NCBI GenBank assembly: GCA_022496185.1
Contig: WTXG01000002.1
Location: 744,001 to 808,000, forward strand
Source of the DNA: Multifurca ochricompacta
Lineage: Eukaryota > Basidiomycota > Agaricomycetes > Russulales > Russulaceae
Reading direction: 5' to 3'
Length of the DNA: 64,000 nucleotides
The position numbers were made by a program, and so were the translations under genes. Shown here piece after piece: positions 34,977 to 46,700 of this stretch. Positions within the stretch are counted from its first letter, which is position 1. Each line of letters opens with the position of its first letter. Under the pieces are notes generated by a model, which ran no database searches, was not told where the DNA came from, and worked only from the letters and a program-made list of their open reading frames with translations.

Positions 34977-36291
34977 ATGTCATCATCAATGAGAAAAAGG
35001 GTCACTTCTTCAGACCCAGTGGATGTCCCTGTACTATCCCATGCTGCAAAGCGAAAGCAGAGGAAAACTTTGTCTATGAAAGCTGTCTCTATATCACCAC
35101 CAGCCAAGAAACAAAAGAAAGAGAAGGATATTCCTGATCCAGTTAAACGCCAAAATTCCGTTTGGGTGGGAAACTTGAACTACAAGACCACGCCAGAGTC
35201 CTTGCGGCGCTTCTTTTACGACGCCGGCGAAATCACAAGAGTACACTTACCTACTAAGCTTACAAAACCACCCACAGGTGAATCAGCAAGACGAGAAAAC
35301 CAGGGGTGCGGATTTGTTTCCACTATTACTGCCGTTCGTTTATGACTAGCCGGCAGTTTTGCATATGTGGACTTCGCAACGGTGGAGGCTAAGGGGGCCG
35401 CCATTATGATGACAGAGAAGCCTCTAGAAGGGCGTCGTCTCCTCATTAAAGACGGTGCGTGCTCCTGGGTCTTAGTTGCGTTCTGCGTCCTGACGGCCCC
35501 TAGGCGACAGCTTTGAGGGTCGCCCTTTAATGCACGGAATGAGGGGTGAGGGCACCTTAGCTCAATGGAAGCCCCAGTCCAAATTTGCACGAAAGGTCCT
35601 TTCCACCCAGAAACAGCCACCAGCCCCTACACTATTCTTTGGCAACCTCGCATTTGAAACGACGGTGGATTCAATCAGAGGCCTTTTGGAGGCTCATCAT
35701 GTGAAAAAGGAGAATGTCTTTGGGACTGAGGAATTGCAAGATCCGTGGATACGAAATATCCGTATGGGAACGTTTGAGGATAGCGGCCTCTGCAAGGGGT
35801 ACCAGTTCCGCCCATATATATTCCAGGTTCGCACTGATGGGGTCGAAAATAGGTTCGCATTTGTGGATTTTACGAGCACAGAGCATGCAACAACGGCTTT
35901 GATACATCCCAACAATCACCAGCTCGACGGTCGTAAGCTCGTCGTTGAATTTGCTTCTGCTGATGCTGTGCGTCGGGGGGGTGGTGCCCGCCTAAGACCT
36001 AAAACTGCTTTAGCCAAGGGTACTAGCGAGGACCACTCACGTAGCAAGAAGCGGGGATCTGAGTTCAGCGATCGCATTGGCAGAAATGACTGTGAAAAAC
36101 CAACGACTACAAATTGGAAGTTACAGGATGAGGAGAACACGGCTTCTGGTCTGCCCAGTCATGCACCTGCAAAGGTTGACAAGAAGGCACGGAAGTCACG
36201 CCCAACCCCTGGAGCAGCCCTGGCACTAGCAAAGCGAGAACAAATTACAATAGTGCCGAGTCAAGGGCGGCGTATTATATTCGATAGTTAA
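34977..36291 (+). CDS. Two-RRM RNA-binding protein (nucleolar Rnp24/Nop12-like)
   Basis: A basic, Lys-rich N-terminus (AAKRKQRKTLS, PPAKKQKKEKD) precedes RRM1, with RNP2 VWVGNLNYKT and, after an intron near 35310-35345, RNP1 SFAYVDFATVEAKGAA. A second intron (about 35453-35505) leads to DSFEGRP. RRM2 follows, with RNP2 TLFFGNLAFETT and RNP1 FAFVDFTSTEHATTAL, and then a basic tail with KVDKKARKSRPTPGAALALA. An in-frame intron candidate separates GLCKG from FAFVDF near 35800-35850. The combination of two RRMs with the DSFEGRP linker resembles fission yeast Rnp24 and ribosome-biogenesis RRM proteins, which act in the nucleolus. The product is about 390 residues. The start is the first ATG giving the basic N-terminus. 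The specific orthologue is uncertain. Confidence 0.8.
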
Positions 36292-36380
36292 ATCCGCGCT
36301 ATAACCCAGAACGTCGGGCTTCGAAGGATCACATTTACAGATATCACCACATGACAGGGGGACCGTGAAGAGGGAATGCT

Positions 36381-38479
36381 CTAGTCATCACTCTCATCTG
36401 CCTCAATCTTGCCAACTTCATACTCTCCGCAGACGTCCCATCGAGAACCTTCTGCAGCAGCTGAGACATACTTCACGAACCTCATCACCCCCTCATCCCG
36501 CAAGACCAGCAGGAGGCGATTGAAGCTGGGGTGGGATGTCAATAAGGTGGGGCCCTCATCCTCGTCATCACTGTCGTCAATGTCAATCCCTCTGCTCTTG
36601 TAAGAGCCACCCGCCCTGCCATTCCCGCCTTCACCATGCCCGTTTTGTGCTGATTTTTTGTGAGAACCGGACCGGTATACGGCGGGTCGTCTTCTTCGTC
36701 ATGAGGGGCCATGTAGCACTGCAGGATTTCTTGAGTCGGACACTTCACGGGGAATCTCGGAGCAATTAATTACTTCCCAACCCCCCCACTCGCCAGTCTG
36801 CCATCCAACAAGTTGTTCTTCCCTTGCTTTACCTTTTCCCTTCTTCGCTTCAGTTACCTTCACCTGTGGCGTCAACCCAAGTACGACATCTAACCTTGCT
36901 TCCTTCTCTTCGCTAGTTGCCAGGGTGTAGCCAAGGCCAGGGCAGAACCGGCGTGCCTCTACTGCATACCTCAGCGGAAGTAGACTTGAAATAGCGGTAA
37001 GCCATGCGCGGAACGCGGAAGAGGTGAAAAGTTCGTCTTGTAGTGAGCGGATGAGCGCGTGGGGTGGCTGCGCGGCGCGGGGCGACACGGCCGATGATGG
37101 TCCCCCAGCTGTAGGGATCTCGAGAACATTGTACCGCCACTTGTGAGGTGGGCCTTTGATGCGCCAGCCGGAACCAGTACCTGCGGTATGTTGGGGGATA
37201 GGGGAAGGGCGATTCTTACCGAGACCGTCACGCAAGTCGAACTCTCGTAAACCGGTGTCGAGTCTTTCAGCGATCGGCTCTGAGAGGAAATCATATAATT
37301 CGAGAGAAGATTCGGCTACGAAACGTGAGGCCAACGCTTTAATGGTGCGTTTTTGGAGGTACGCTGGGTTCAAGAACTCTGAGAGGAAGGATATGTGGTC
37401 TTCGGCCAACGGAGAGTCCGGAAGGGAGGTTGCTTCCGACTCGGAATAAGATTTGAACTCGGTCGACGTGGAAGTCTGCTGTTCGTCATGGAATGATCAT
37501 CTGGAGAATGGGCGTACTCACGAGTTGTTCGCGCGAACTTGGAAGAGGTTGGGCAAGTTCTCCCTCGTAACCGTCTTCTCCCGGCTGAGCAGCGTGGAAC
37601 CATCCGCTAATGCTCACGCGTTGTCGTCCATCTTCGCCCTCGCCAACGACGACTTCCTCCACAGAGTGGAAACTCCGCCCGGGTTGCACCTCGAAAAATA
37701 TAAATTGGTTCCAAACAGGTGGGATGCTCTTGGTCGGAATGGGCTCTGGCTCTAGTACGCCATCTGTGCCCTCTTTGACAGGGTATAGTTCGAGAGCACC
37801 ACCCCACTCCCTCTGCCAGAGCTGATAGTAAGGTAGCGGCATGTAAAGAATATACGAGACGCGCCGCGTGCCGATAACATCGTCGTGGTTGAGGAGGTGG
37901 CAGCCCTTGCGGTAAGCATTGACTGACATGTCCTGTTTTACACCGGAGAGTGGACCACAGCCCGTGACCGCGCGCAAGAATTCACGGAACTCGGATGAAT
38001 AAAGTGCATCGCGGAGCCTTAAAAGGTTTGGAAGGAGAGCAAGCTGTTGTCCTGTAAGGTAGGACAGCGATGCTAGATCCCCCGTCTGGTTGACCTGGGG
38101 AGAAAAAGAGGCGTGAATATAACAGTAAGAAGCGTGAGAGGAGGGGGCAGCATGAGTTTTAAAGACCATGCAAGTGTACCTTGTATATGTCGGTCTCTTT
38201 TTCGGTAAAGTGAAGCTCGCTAAGACACTCGTCTTTCACTTGCTGGATGAGGTCGTCTTGGAATAGTTTCTCGATGAGCGCGTGTTTGAACGGCTGGCTT
38301 GTAGAATATGAGGAGACGAGTCTGCCAACATTGGCTGCTTCGAACAAGTCGGGGGTAAAACATGCGGCTAAGTCCTTGGGGAGGGGAGGGAGAGGATTAG
38401 ATGGATGCTCGATTTTGATTCTCTTCAGTTTGCTCGTCCTGAGCTCTGGAGAGGGCGACCGTGGGTGAGTTTTGGCCAT
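36381..38479 (-). CDS. TPA1: Prolyl 3,4-dihydroxylase Tpa1/Ofd1 (OGFOD1 family)
   Basis: Fe(II)/2-oxoglutarate oxygenase that hydroxylates a proline of ribosomal protein uS12 (Rps23) and, in fission yeast, controls SREBP turnover under low oxygen. The catalytic domain lies in exons near 37486-38169: LLNHDDVIGTRRVSYILYM gives the His and Asp of the iron triad, and HSVEEV supplies the distal His. RQRVSISGWFH carries the 2-oxoglutarate-binding Arg. The second, non-catalytic double-stranded helix domain (HISFLSEFLNPAYLQKRTI, GPPHKWRYNVL, RYAVEARRFCPGLGYTLAT) follows, and the protein ends in acidic residues (KIEADESDD). The start at 38479 gives a basic leader RTSKLKRIKIEHP. Length is about 590 residues, with four or more introns. 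It is convergent with the RRM gene, with only 90 bp between the stops. Confidence 0.9.
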
Positions 38480-38823
38480 CAGAACTAAATCAGACGGATG
38501 CGAAAAGCAAAGGGGAAAGAGGAGGATTGGTCGAGACTGCTATGTCCTTATCCTTAAAGTTTTGCGGGCTAGACCGCCCACTTTCACTTCCTCGTCCAAT
38601 TCAAATGAGACAAACTACACTGGAGTTCGAATCTCACACGATTTATTGGTACAACAAGATGAGATGATGTGTGAATGGAAAAAAAAAACTAAGTGTAAAA
38701 AGAAAGTCTACGGTACGTAACCGTGTAAGACTAAAATATCGACTATGGCAAATAACACACAGGGTGAACCCTGAAAACAACAAGTGTGTCGCAACAAGAG
38801 AGGGGCAACATCAATGTAATACG

Positions 38824-39837
38824 TCAATCCTTATACTTTTCATGCGTACGAAATAGCCCCTCATCGGCCTGCATGGGAAGTACAACTCGACCAATACTGT
38901 GTCGGTGTCCCCGAGAGTGCGAATGACGATGCTGGCGTGGTGGATGAGGGGCGTTTGTCTGTACCCACGCTTCTCGTGGATTCAGTCCTTGCACTTCACG
39001 TTCAGAAAGATCGCCTAAAACAACGGGGGCATAAATAAGGGCAGTCGATTCGAGACATGCGTCAGCGGTGCCCGCATCCGGGGCAGAAGTAGTAAGGTTG
39101 GGAAGAAGAAATATGCGTTGAAATCCACCGTCTTTCTGGAGCCTTGGAGGAAGAGCTCTTGAAAGACGGGAGGCGTTCAAATAATAGTTCGACACAACGA
39201 TGACGAGGTGAAGCTATGAAGATGATGAGTCATCAGAAACGAGGGATGTTATCTTCAGATCAAAGCTCACCCGCAGGACAATGATGATGAACATGACACC
39301 GACAAAGGCCACGACAGCCCTCTCGAACCACTGCTCACAATTCTCTGGGCTGAGACCTATTTCGGCCAAGTCACGCATAAGGTCGCCGTGTCGTGAAAGT
39401 TCCTCGCAGATTCTCGACCGGACCGAGTAATAACTGAAGGAAGCATATGTGACAAAGATCGTAGAAATGGTGCAAAACGTGAAATCTGCGATCGAAAAGT
39501 CGCGATAGAATCGAATATATGCTGGTATGCCCTGTGAATGATAACATGTTGAGGGATACCCCGGACCATTATAAAATGCAAATAAGCCACTGACTTTGAC
39601 GATACCGGTAAAACCGATGGTATTAGCCACCGCTGCTGTGACGAAGTAGGCAGCAGAAAGACCACCAATAAGACTGAGGCTGTTGACGGTCCAAGGATCT
39701 AATGACCCTTCCCATTCACTCTCGGAGTCCCACTTAAGGGAGCGCCAGAGAGTAAAGAGTTGAATTGCAAGAGCAGAATTGATAAAAGCCCCTATGAAGG
39801 ATACGACTAAAGCCATGGTCCTATTCCAGCGGGGCAT
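38824..39837 (-). CDS. Conserved-looking four-pass membrane protein of unknown function
   Basis: I do not recognise a named family. Hydrophobic segments are seen at MALVVSFIGAFINSALAIQLF, LSLIGGLSAAYFVTAAVANTI, FTFCTISTIFVTYASFSYYSV and AVVAFVGVMFIIIVLRV. That arrangement is common among fungal tetraspan proteins of the plasma membrane or endomembranes. A loop of charged residues (RSRICEELSRHGDLMRDLAE) separates TM3 and TM4. The C-terminal 100 residues are cytoplasmic-looking, with a His/Arg-rich stretch (PRQHRHSHSRGHRHS) near the end. Two in-frame or near-frame introns are likely (about 39533-39597 and 39200-39270). The start at 39837 is the first ATG. A long purine-rich tract lies just upstream. 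Confidence 0.65.
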
Positions 39838-39865
39838 GATTTACCATGAAACGACTCGACTTGGA

Positions 39866-40010
39866 ACCGGAGGAGGAGGAGGAGAAGGGGAATTATAGAA
39901 TATTTTGAGATTGAACAAAAAAAAAAAGAAAAAGTCAAGGTAATGAGGGTCGGGAGTCGGGGGGAGGAAGAAAGAAAGAGAAAGAAAGAAGGAAGACGGA
40001 GACGGAGGAG
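39866..40010 (+). repeat. Purine-rich (GGA/GAAA) tract
   Basis: About 145 bp of nearly uninterrupted purines on the plus strand in several blocks (GGAGGAGGAGG, an A11 run, GAAAGAAAGAG). It lies in the presumed promoter of the tetraspan gene. Confidence 0.7.
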
Positions 40011-40083
40011 ACGGGCTTGTTTGTGACGTGACGTGACAACAGTGACAGCAATGACGCGGATGATAAATTCACGGATGATAAAT

Positions 40084-40085
40084 TT

Positions 40086-40116
<31 letters not shown>

Positions 40117-40117
40117 T
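40084..40117 (+). repeat. (TTTA)n microsatellite overlapping a stop codon
   Basis: Eight or nine TTTA units. The stop codon of the Rcf2-like paralogue (TTA on plus, 40114-40116) falls at the edge of the repeat, so repeat slippage could not lengthen the protein but marks an A/T-rich 3' end. Confidence 0.8.
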
Positions 40118-40934
40118 ATACGTTCTTGCCATGAATGATCCCTGTTCACTGGTCTTTCGACATCTCCTTCGTCTCTTCTGTACATCCTCGTACGTGTCAC
40201 TGCTGCCGCTGCAATAACAACTCCAATAGTTAAACCTTGTGACCACATTCTAGCTTGAACGACCTATTTGAACATTCGCATGTGGTTCGTCACATCATCA
40301 TTCAATTCGATATCATGCGCCATACCTTTTGTGATAAGCTTTGATGCCTGCATTAATGTGATCAGTCATCCCATTCCTCTTTCTCATTTGTAATCACGCA
40401 CGGATTACGCATAATTGCTCCGAATGCTCCAGCTATTCCTACAGCCCAACATCCTGCGATTACGCTGTATTGGTGTCGGGCCGTAAAATCGATGACTTTC
40501 TCGCTTAACGGCATCTTCTCCCATCTTGCTTCCTCGCGACGACGTTTAATGAGCCCAATTTGATCTTTCCCGGCCTGCCCTACACATTTCGATTAGTGAG
40601 CTCGTGTACGTCCGGCAACCTACGCTTGCCAATCCTCTTGTTCAAACCGTCGGCCGGCGGTCTCTGCCGAGATGATAAACGATGGGATGACGACCATTAC
40701 AATCCCAAGTGTCTTCAGCGACGGTGGCAGATTCCTATAGTATGGCCAACGCTTTTGGCAATGTATGAAGCGGGCAACGCCCCGGCCATGCCTCCAAGGA
40801 AGCCTTGAGCACCGCCGACGGCGACGGCGTATTGATGGTCTCTCAATCTTTCTGCATGGGACTGCCAGGATGACCCGTGTCAGTGTAATTGTCTTCATTG
40901 CTTCTAGAAATGAAATCAATCAACTTGCCTTCAT
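40114..40934 (-). pseudogene. Second Rcf2-like HIG1 protein, interrupted by a one-base frame break
   Basis: Paralogue of the gene at 33218-33961. The homologous order is retained: a glycine-rich segment with GGMAGALPASY, then QKRWPYYRNLPPSLKTLGIVM, KDQIGLIKRRREEARWEKM, RHQYSVIAGCWAVGIAGAFGAIM and VVQARMWSQGLTIGVVIAAA. The first two blocks are in different frames with no intron between them. A single missing base in GCCAAAAG (about 40755-40762) explains it, since GCCC would restore alignment to the paralogue. The first intron appears to be GC-AG (GCAAGT donor directly after ATGAAG, CTGAC branch). Either this copy is freshly inactivated, or the base is a sequencing error and two working HIG1 genes exist. 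The C-terminal HIG1 domain itself is intact after splicing. Confidence 0.65.
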
Positions 40935-41240
40935 ACTATTCGTAGGTGCAGGTAGTAATGTAGTGATGTAGATTGTGTAGTGTAGTGTAGTGTAGTGCAG
41001 TGCAGAAATCAGTCGGAAGCGGAAGAAATTTATGGATCCACCCTAAGGAGTTGGGATATGAAGTCATATGGGTGCGTCACAAAGGCTCCCTTCCGTGGCC
41101 ATGGCGTCATCAAGTCATAACATACATACAGTATACAATACAGTAACAGTAACAGTATGTATGTATCATGTATCTAATATCATATCATATCTTTTATCGT
41201 AAGGTAGCATTTGTCAATTCAAATCGTATACCTTTGGCCA
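40935..41240. other. Intergenic with GTAGT and GTATGTA short repeats
   Basis: About 305 bp with repeated TGTAG units (40975-41000) and ATACAGTA-type repeats (41120-41170). I see no coding sequence. It should include the promoter of the Rcf2-like paralogue. Confidence 0.4.
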
Positions 41241-43461
41241 TTATTGAATACGCTTTGCAATTCGCTCAGCGTTGCGCAGAACGTTTCGAGGTCCACGCTT
41301 AGTGACAGCCCAAAGGAAAACCATGATGACGATCATAAATTGCATCCACAACCAGAGCTCCAATACCACCCTCATTGCTCGGCTCCTCTTTGGTTCCACA
41401 ATTTCGAAGGTGTTTTGTAGCTCACGCGTCGTGTTAATTTTGATCAAGGCGAGGTCTTCTTCCATCCCATCAGAAGGCATTGTTTGGACCGCTGCCTGCG
41501 CAACGACAGGCTTCGAGCTAGATGAACCGGTTCCTGCCTCAGAATCATAAAGGTTGGACGGTCGCCGGATTGGCGTGGTGTAGTGGAAGCGCTTGTCCAC
41601 CCAGTAGTGTGTACGCGCGCGTATGGTGTCCGAGAGACGATGTTGGTGACTGGCCTTGGGTGATGGCTTCTGCGGCGTTTTATCTAGGTCCTGTGCCGGC
41701 TTTGCTAACTGTGGTTCATACGGACACTGGGTATCACGCTGAGGGGACATAGGGGTAGCGGGGCGTAAAGACGGTGATGGCCCAGACAGAAATACATCAT
41801 AGAGGCTGCTTGAACGTAGATGGTGGTTTTCCGCGTAGTCACCGCCATAATCACTGCCCAATTCACTCCCTAATGTAGGCCCGCGTGAAGCTTGCCGCGA
41901 GAAGAGGCTGCCGGTAGGCAAGTCCAACAAGGAGAGGGCTGGGGAAGAAGGGTTGCTAATCATCGAGGCTGGCTCTACATCATCCCGAGTTGGCTGGCTC
42001 GGGGTATCGAACAACCCAACGACGGTTTTTCGAACTTTGAGCGGGGCACTCTTGATGGGACCACTGCTGTCCAAAGTGCCCTCCATATTGAGTTCAGTAC
42101 CCTTCTTGATGCTGGACGTGGCGAGCTTTCTAAGGTCGCCATTGATGGAGCGACGCAAACTTTGAAAACTAATGGTATGGTTGACGTCCTGAGCGGATCG
42201 GCCTTCGTGTTCACTATTCTCAACGACCTCGAGTTCGACATCAGCCTGCTCGTCGAGGAAGGCATATAGCCGTCGAATTCCTTCGGCCTCTGTTAGCGCT
42301 TCGTGTAGCTTTGTCGTAGTGTCACGTTGACTCTCCAAGATCTGCTCATTCGTGGTTTCGAGTTCGCGTACTTTGGAGACTAGCTGGGCAACCAATGCGG
42401 ATTCGGGAAGGGGAATGAGAGAGATGGCGGGAGACGGTTGGGCGGAGGAAGGAAGAGCGCTTGAGGCCTCTGCAGGAGAGTCTGAATCAGTGTGAGAAGG
42501 TGGGAGTGAGACCGTATCTGGTGCAGATGGCAATACGGGCTTGAAAACGGTCGATGATTCTGCTGGCCTGCCGCTGCTCGGCGCAAAATTACGCACGTTA
42601 CCTTCCGCTTCACTGAATGTCCAAGAGCTTCCACTCTTGTTGCTACGATGCGCCTTCACCCTGTCATTCCATTCCTGTCTCCGTCTCCTGGCCTCCTCCT
42701 CCCCGCCCTCCACCTGCAACTGCAAGGCGTCGTTTTGCGTTCTGTACTGATCGAGCTCTTCACGCAGCACATCGATCTCCTTTTCAAGTTTCCCAAGGCG
42801 CCGGCGGCCGGCAAGATTTACCTGTGCAGACTCCGCTTCTAGTTTCTCAAGCTTCTGAAGAAGTTCCGCATTTTGATCAGCAAGGTGTGCGAGATCAGAT
42901 GGGGAGACCGAAATGCGGCGTGTGTGAGAGGTCCGAAGGTGCGGTAGGGGGTTTGGCTGGTATTCGGGTGTCGGAGCAGGTGAAGAAGACGGGGTAGTGC
43001 GAGGCGTCATAGATGAGGCAGAGGGCAGACGTGCGAGAAGCGCCTTGTGTTTTTCTTCAAGGGTGACGTTGCTGTTGTACAGGCTCTTGGATAGCTCTGA
43101 GGTCACGGTCAACTCTGCGAAGCGAATCGAACCGTCAGTTCATATGAAGGCGGGCCATGACAGTAAGACGGCTTACCCCTCTCTCGCTCGCGTATGATCT
43201 CATTCGCGCGAACAAGGAGAGATGAAAGTTCTTCCCTTGACCTTTCATTGATCCATTCCTCGATGGCAGAAGGAACGTCACCGGAGAAGACGTCGTTTGC
43301 TAACGCGTGAATATGATGTGCAGTGACGGACTCTGAAAAGTTGATCGGTTCAGAAGAAGTGAAGGTGTCACCGTATGATGGAGGTGGGGAGGGTTTTTTA
43401 TAATATTGAGAGCGAGTGCTTTGCGTAGGAATGTGGGACGCATAGTAGTTGTTGGGTTCAT
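41241..43461 (-). CDS. Coiled-coil protein with C-terminal membrane anchor
   Basis: Not assigned to a named family. The N-terminal exon (about 43170-43400) encodes AIEEWINERSREELSSLLVRANEIIRERERE, joined at a GTAAGC intron to LTVTSELSKSLYNSN. A coiled coil of about 90 residues follows (LAHLADQNAELLQKLEKLEA, GKLEKEIDVLREELDQYRTQ), then a long Ser/Pro-rich region with a short second coil (ALVAQLVSKVRELETTNEQI). The last 45 residues hold one hydrophobic segment (LELWLWMQFMIVIMVFLWAV) followed by a basic tail ending in RIAKRIQ. This is the topology of a tail-anchored protein, perhaps on the ER, nuclear envelope or Golgi. The start is unresolved. The ATG at 43461 is the nearest candidate, but the conserved-looking frame of the first exon has no ATG, so another exon or intron is missing from my model. 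Confidence 0.65.
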
Positions 43462-43734
43462 GAAGAAGTCAAGTCAAGTCACCAAGTTGACCGTGGATGG
43501 GGTGAAGAGGGATATTCATGGCGGGCACCTTTTGAACCCGACCTGGTTGCTGGTGCTGAACAAAGGACAGCCTCAATTCCGGTTGACTTCCGTCGAGGCG
43601 AGGTCAAGTTGAAATATATCATTTTCCGTTTTCCATCCGTCTTAATCTATCCATCTATCATCTATCATTATCACCATTATCATACACCATCTCTCCTGTT
43701 AACGTAAATGAATGTAAATGAATGTAAATTTACC

Positions 43735-46700
43735 CTATGACTTTTGAGCCCCGGAAGCCCCGGACGAACCAAACGAGAATGGAGCCGAGCTTGGTCCAAA
43801 TGTAAATCCGCTCGAACCTTCACCACTGGAGTTCTTTGGAACCCCAAATAACGGCTGCGCTATAGGACCCCCATCCTGAGAACCCCTTGTAGTATAATCA
43901 CTAAATACACTCCCCGGCGTAGGCGGTATCGCAGCAGGACTTGAGCTTGACGTCCCAACACCGAATGTGGATCCGGTTGCGCCTTTCCCAGGTTCCGGTC
44001 TTATCCCCCTGCTCGTCTCCGGCGCAGCACTAAAAGAAAAAATGGGTTTTTCAGTCGTCACGCTCGTGGGCGCGAATGGTGATGCTTTGATGCTTCCAGC
44101 ATCTTGAGCCTTTACACCTCCGCTAGGAGCCCCGAAGAGTGGTACGGAGCCCCTAGCTGCTGCCTCGGTTGGAACTGACTGTCCCTGATTTGCTGGACCT
44201 GAGCTCTCTTCGAGTTTGATGCCAGACGCCGGAGATAAAGCACTGCTTGCGGACAGGCTACCATCACTGGTCGTGCCAAACACTAACGGTTGATTCGCCT
44301 GCGTTGCTGTTGTTGCACTCGCAACGGATGCGTTGCCAAAAGGATTTGTAATGGTTTGCACTGTTGACGGACCTTTTTGGGAGCCAAAATCGAATATAGA
44401 CTTCGGGAGATTAGACGTGGCAGGGGATAAGGAAGGATTGGATGAAGGGGTGCTAGCCGCTTTGCTTGCAATCCCGAAATTGAATTTCGGTTTTGGTGCA
44501 TCGCCAGTACCTCCAGTCGGAAGAACACCAGAGCTCGGGTTGGAGCTGTTGGTGGTGAAAGCCGATGGGTCGGAAGGCCGAGGGAATGAAAAGAGACCCT
44601 GAGGCGCAGTGCTTGGACCGGCCCCTGGTGGGGCAGACGAGCCATGCACGATAGGGTTACTCGTCAGCGGTTTCGCTTGTCCGAAAGAGAAAATCGATGG
44701 AGCAGCAGAGCCATTCGCGTCTGGTGTTGATGTGGGCGCCGTCGTGGGTGGCGCGTTCTGTGGAAAGAACTTCGGGACAGCCAAACTGGAGGGGAGGGCA
44801 TCATTCGCAGCGGATGTAGAGGTTGATGTCGATATCGCAGGGACCGCGGCTGAGAAAGAGAACAAGGTACCAGCGAGCGCTGGAGTCGTCTTGCTTTTAA
44901 TATTATCTGTGGCCTCACTTGGTCGGGCGCCTGAGAGTGGTGTGGGTATCTTGAACAAAAAAGGTGGTTGGGTAGAGTCAACTGCTTGTGAGGTGGCCGC
45001 ACTGGGAGCAGGAGGTAGGGAGAACGTAGGTGCTACCGTCTGAGGAGCGGGAGCAGCAGAAGACTTTTCATCAGACTTTGTTGCAAGCGTCGAAGGGAGG
45101 GCTGAAGCAGCTGCAATGACCCTCCTTGCTTCCGTCTCCTTTGCTTCCGCTTCCGCCTTTGCCTTCTCCTTTTCACCTGCTTTCCGTCGCAGCCGCGCTA
45201 TTGTCTCCGCTTCAATCTCCTGCTTCTCCCACTTCGAATAAGACTTGGATGGACGCAACTTCGGGCTCATCTCCGCAGGCCTCACCACCGAGCTACTATA
45301 GAGCGATGAAACTCGGCGAGAGTACTGAGGTGGCGAAGGTATTGACAACAATATCATACGAGGGCTAGCAATTGCAGAAGAGTGGCCAGAAGAGCGGATT
45401 TTGCGGATGGGCTGGCGTTGGATGTAGCGGCCCACAGAAGCTGCTTGCCAGCGCTAGAAGAGATCACCTGCTCGCGGTTAGGTCACGGCAACTCATGGCT
45501 ATGTTGCCAAACGTACTATGCGGTCGCTAGACGTCTCAAGTTCTACGGAAGAAGACTTATCTGCATCTTGCCATGCCAATTCACGTGCTTCCTTCGCTGC
45601 CGCATGCTGTTCCTCAGTATACCACCGCTCAATAATTGCCGTCACGAATGCAGATCGATCCGGATGTTCTGAGTCGACGGGCTGACACCAATCAAGGCTA
45701 ATTCGAACTGGCACAGCATGAAAGAGGCTTACCATGTTGAATTTTGGGCGGTCCTCTTTAACAAGGACCTTTCGCAGCCTTCGTCCATCAGGCCCAACCT
45801 TGAATTGAACCCCGTGAACTTCCCATTCCTCTCCAAGGCGCCGACCTTTGCACAATGGGTCTGTTGACATTGGCATGTCTTCTGTCGAGGGATCGGTATC
45901 CGAGGTATCTGGCCGATGGCGAAAAGCCTTCCCTTTTCCCCTTGAATTACCAATATCGGTGTCTGCACCCATGTCGATGTCACGCGAGCGTTTTTGGCCA
46001 AGGAGTGCGTTGGTCGTTTTCCTTTGCCTCCGCTTCCGGTGCCGACGCAGAGCAGGATCAGGGTCCCGGTCATTATAAATTAAATCATCGTCTGCTTCAA
46101 AGCTTGAGTCTACCTCAGCGCGATCACGTTTCTTGCCACTGCGAGAATCCCTGACTTCCGGTGCACCATCCTCCATTTCGACGTCCTCGTCACTCTGCAC
46201 GCGCTTCCTAAGGTAGCGAATGGAGACCTTCCGACGCCTCTTGTCGTGGTGATTCTCTTGCGTAGATCGCAAATCACCATCGTCACTTGAATCGGCCACT
46301 CGCTTGGACCGCTTTGGAGCAATTACTGGGTCCACCTCTATACCCGAATCATGACCCGTGTAATCACTGAAATAGTGCAAACCATGAGTTGACATAAGAC
46401 ATGAATCTGACCGTTTCATACCTCCCCTGCCTGGCTTCAGGTTGGTCCCCTGACTCCTCGTCACGTAAATCGTCAACAAAGTTTTCGCGAGATGGAAGCC
46501 GAAGATGGGGCCCAGGTATATCTACACGACCAGAAAGCGTGGGGACGCGTGAAGGCGGGCTGACTGTATCAACGGAGAATGGTGACCGCTTTGTACTAGC
46601 GAGAAAAAAAACAGTGAGTAGTAACGGAACTCAGCGTAAAGGGACACACGTCGGTTTATCATTCCTGTCATGTCCGGAGACTTGAAGCGTAATGGGCGTG

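Noticed and set aside
38610..38645. tRNA-like T-arm (GAGTTCGAATCTC)
   Set aside because: Only a three-base stem pairs, and there is no A box or acceptor stem in the 70 bp upstream. It lies in the presumed 5' region of the Tpa1/Ofd1 gene.
45499..46479. Separate nuclear basic protein
   Set aside because: A GTACGT...TTCTAG intron joins it in frame to the FG-repeat exon, so it is the middle of the nucleoporin gene.
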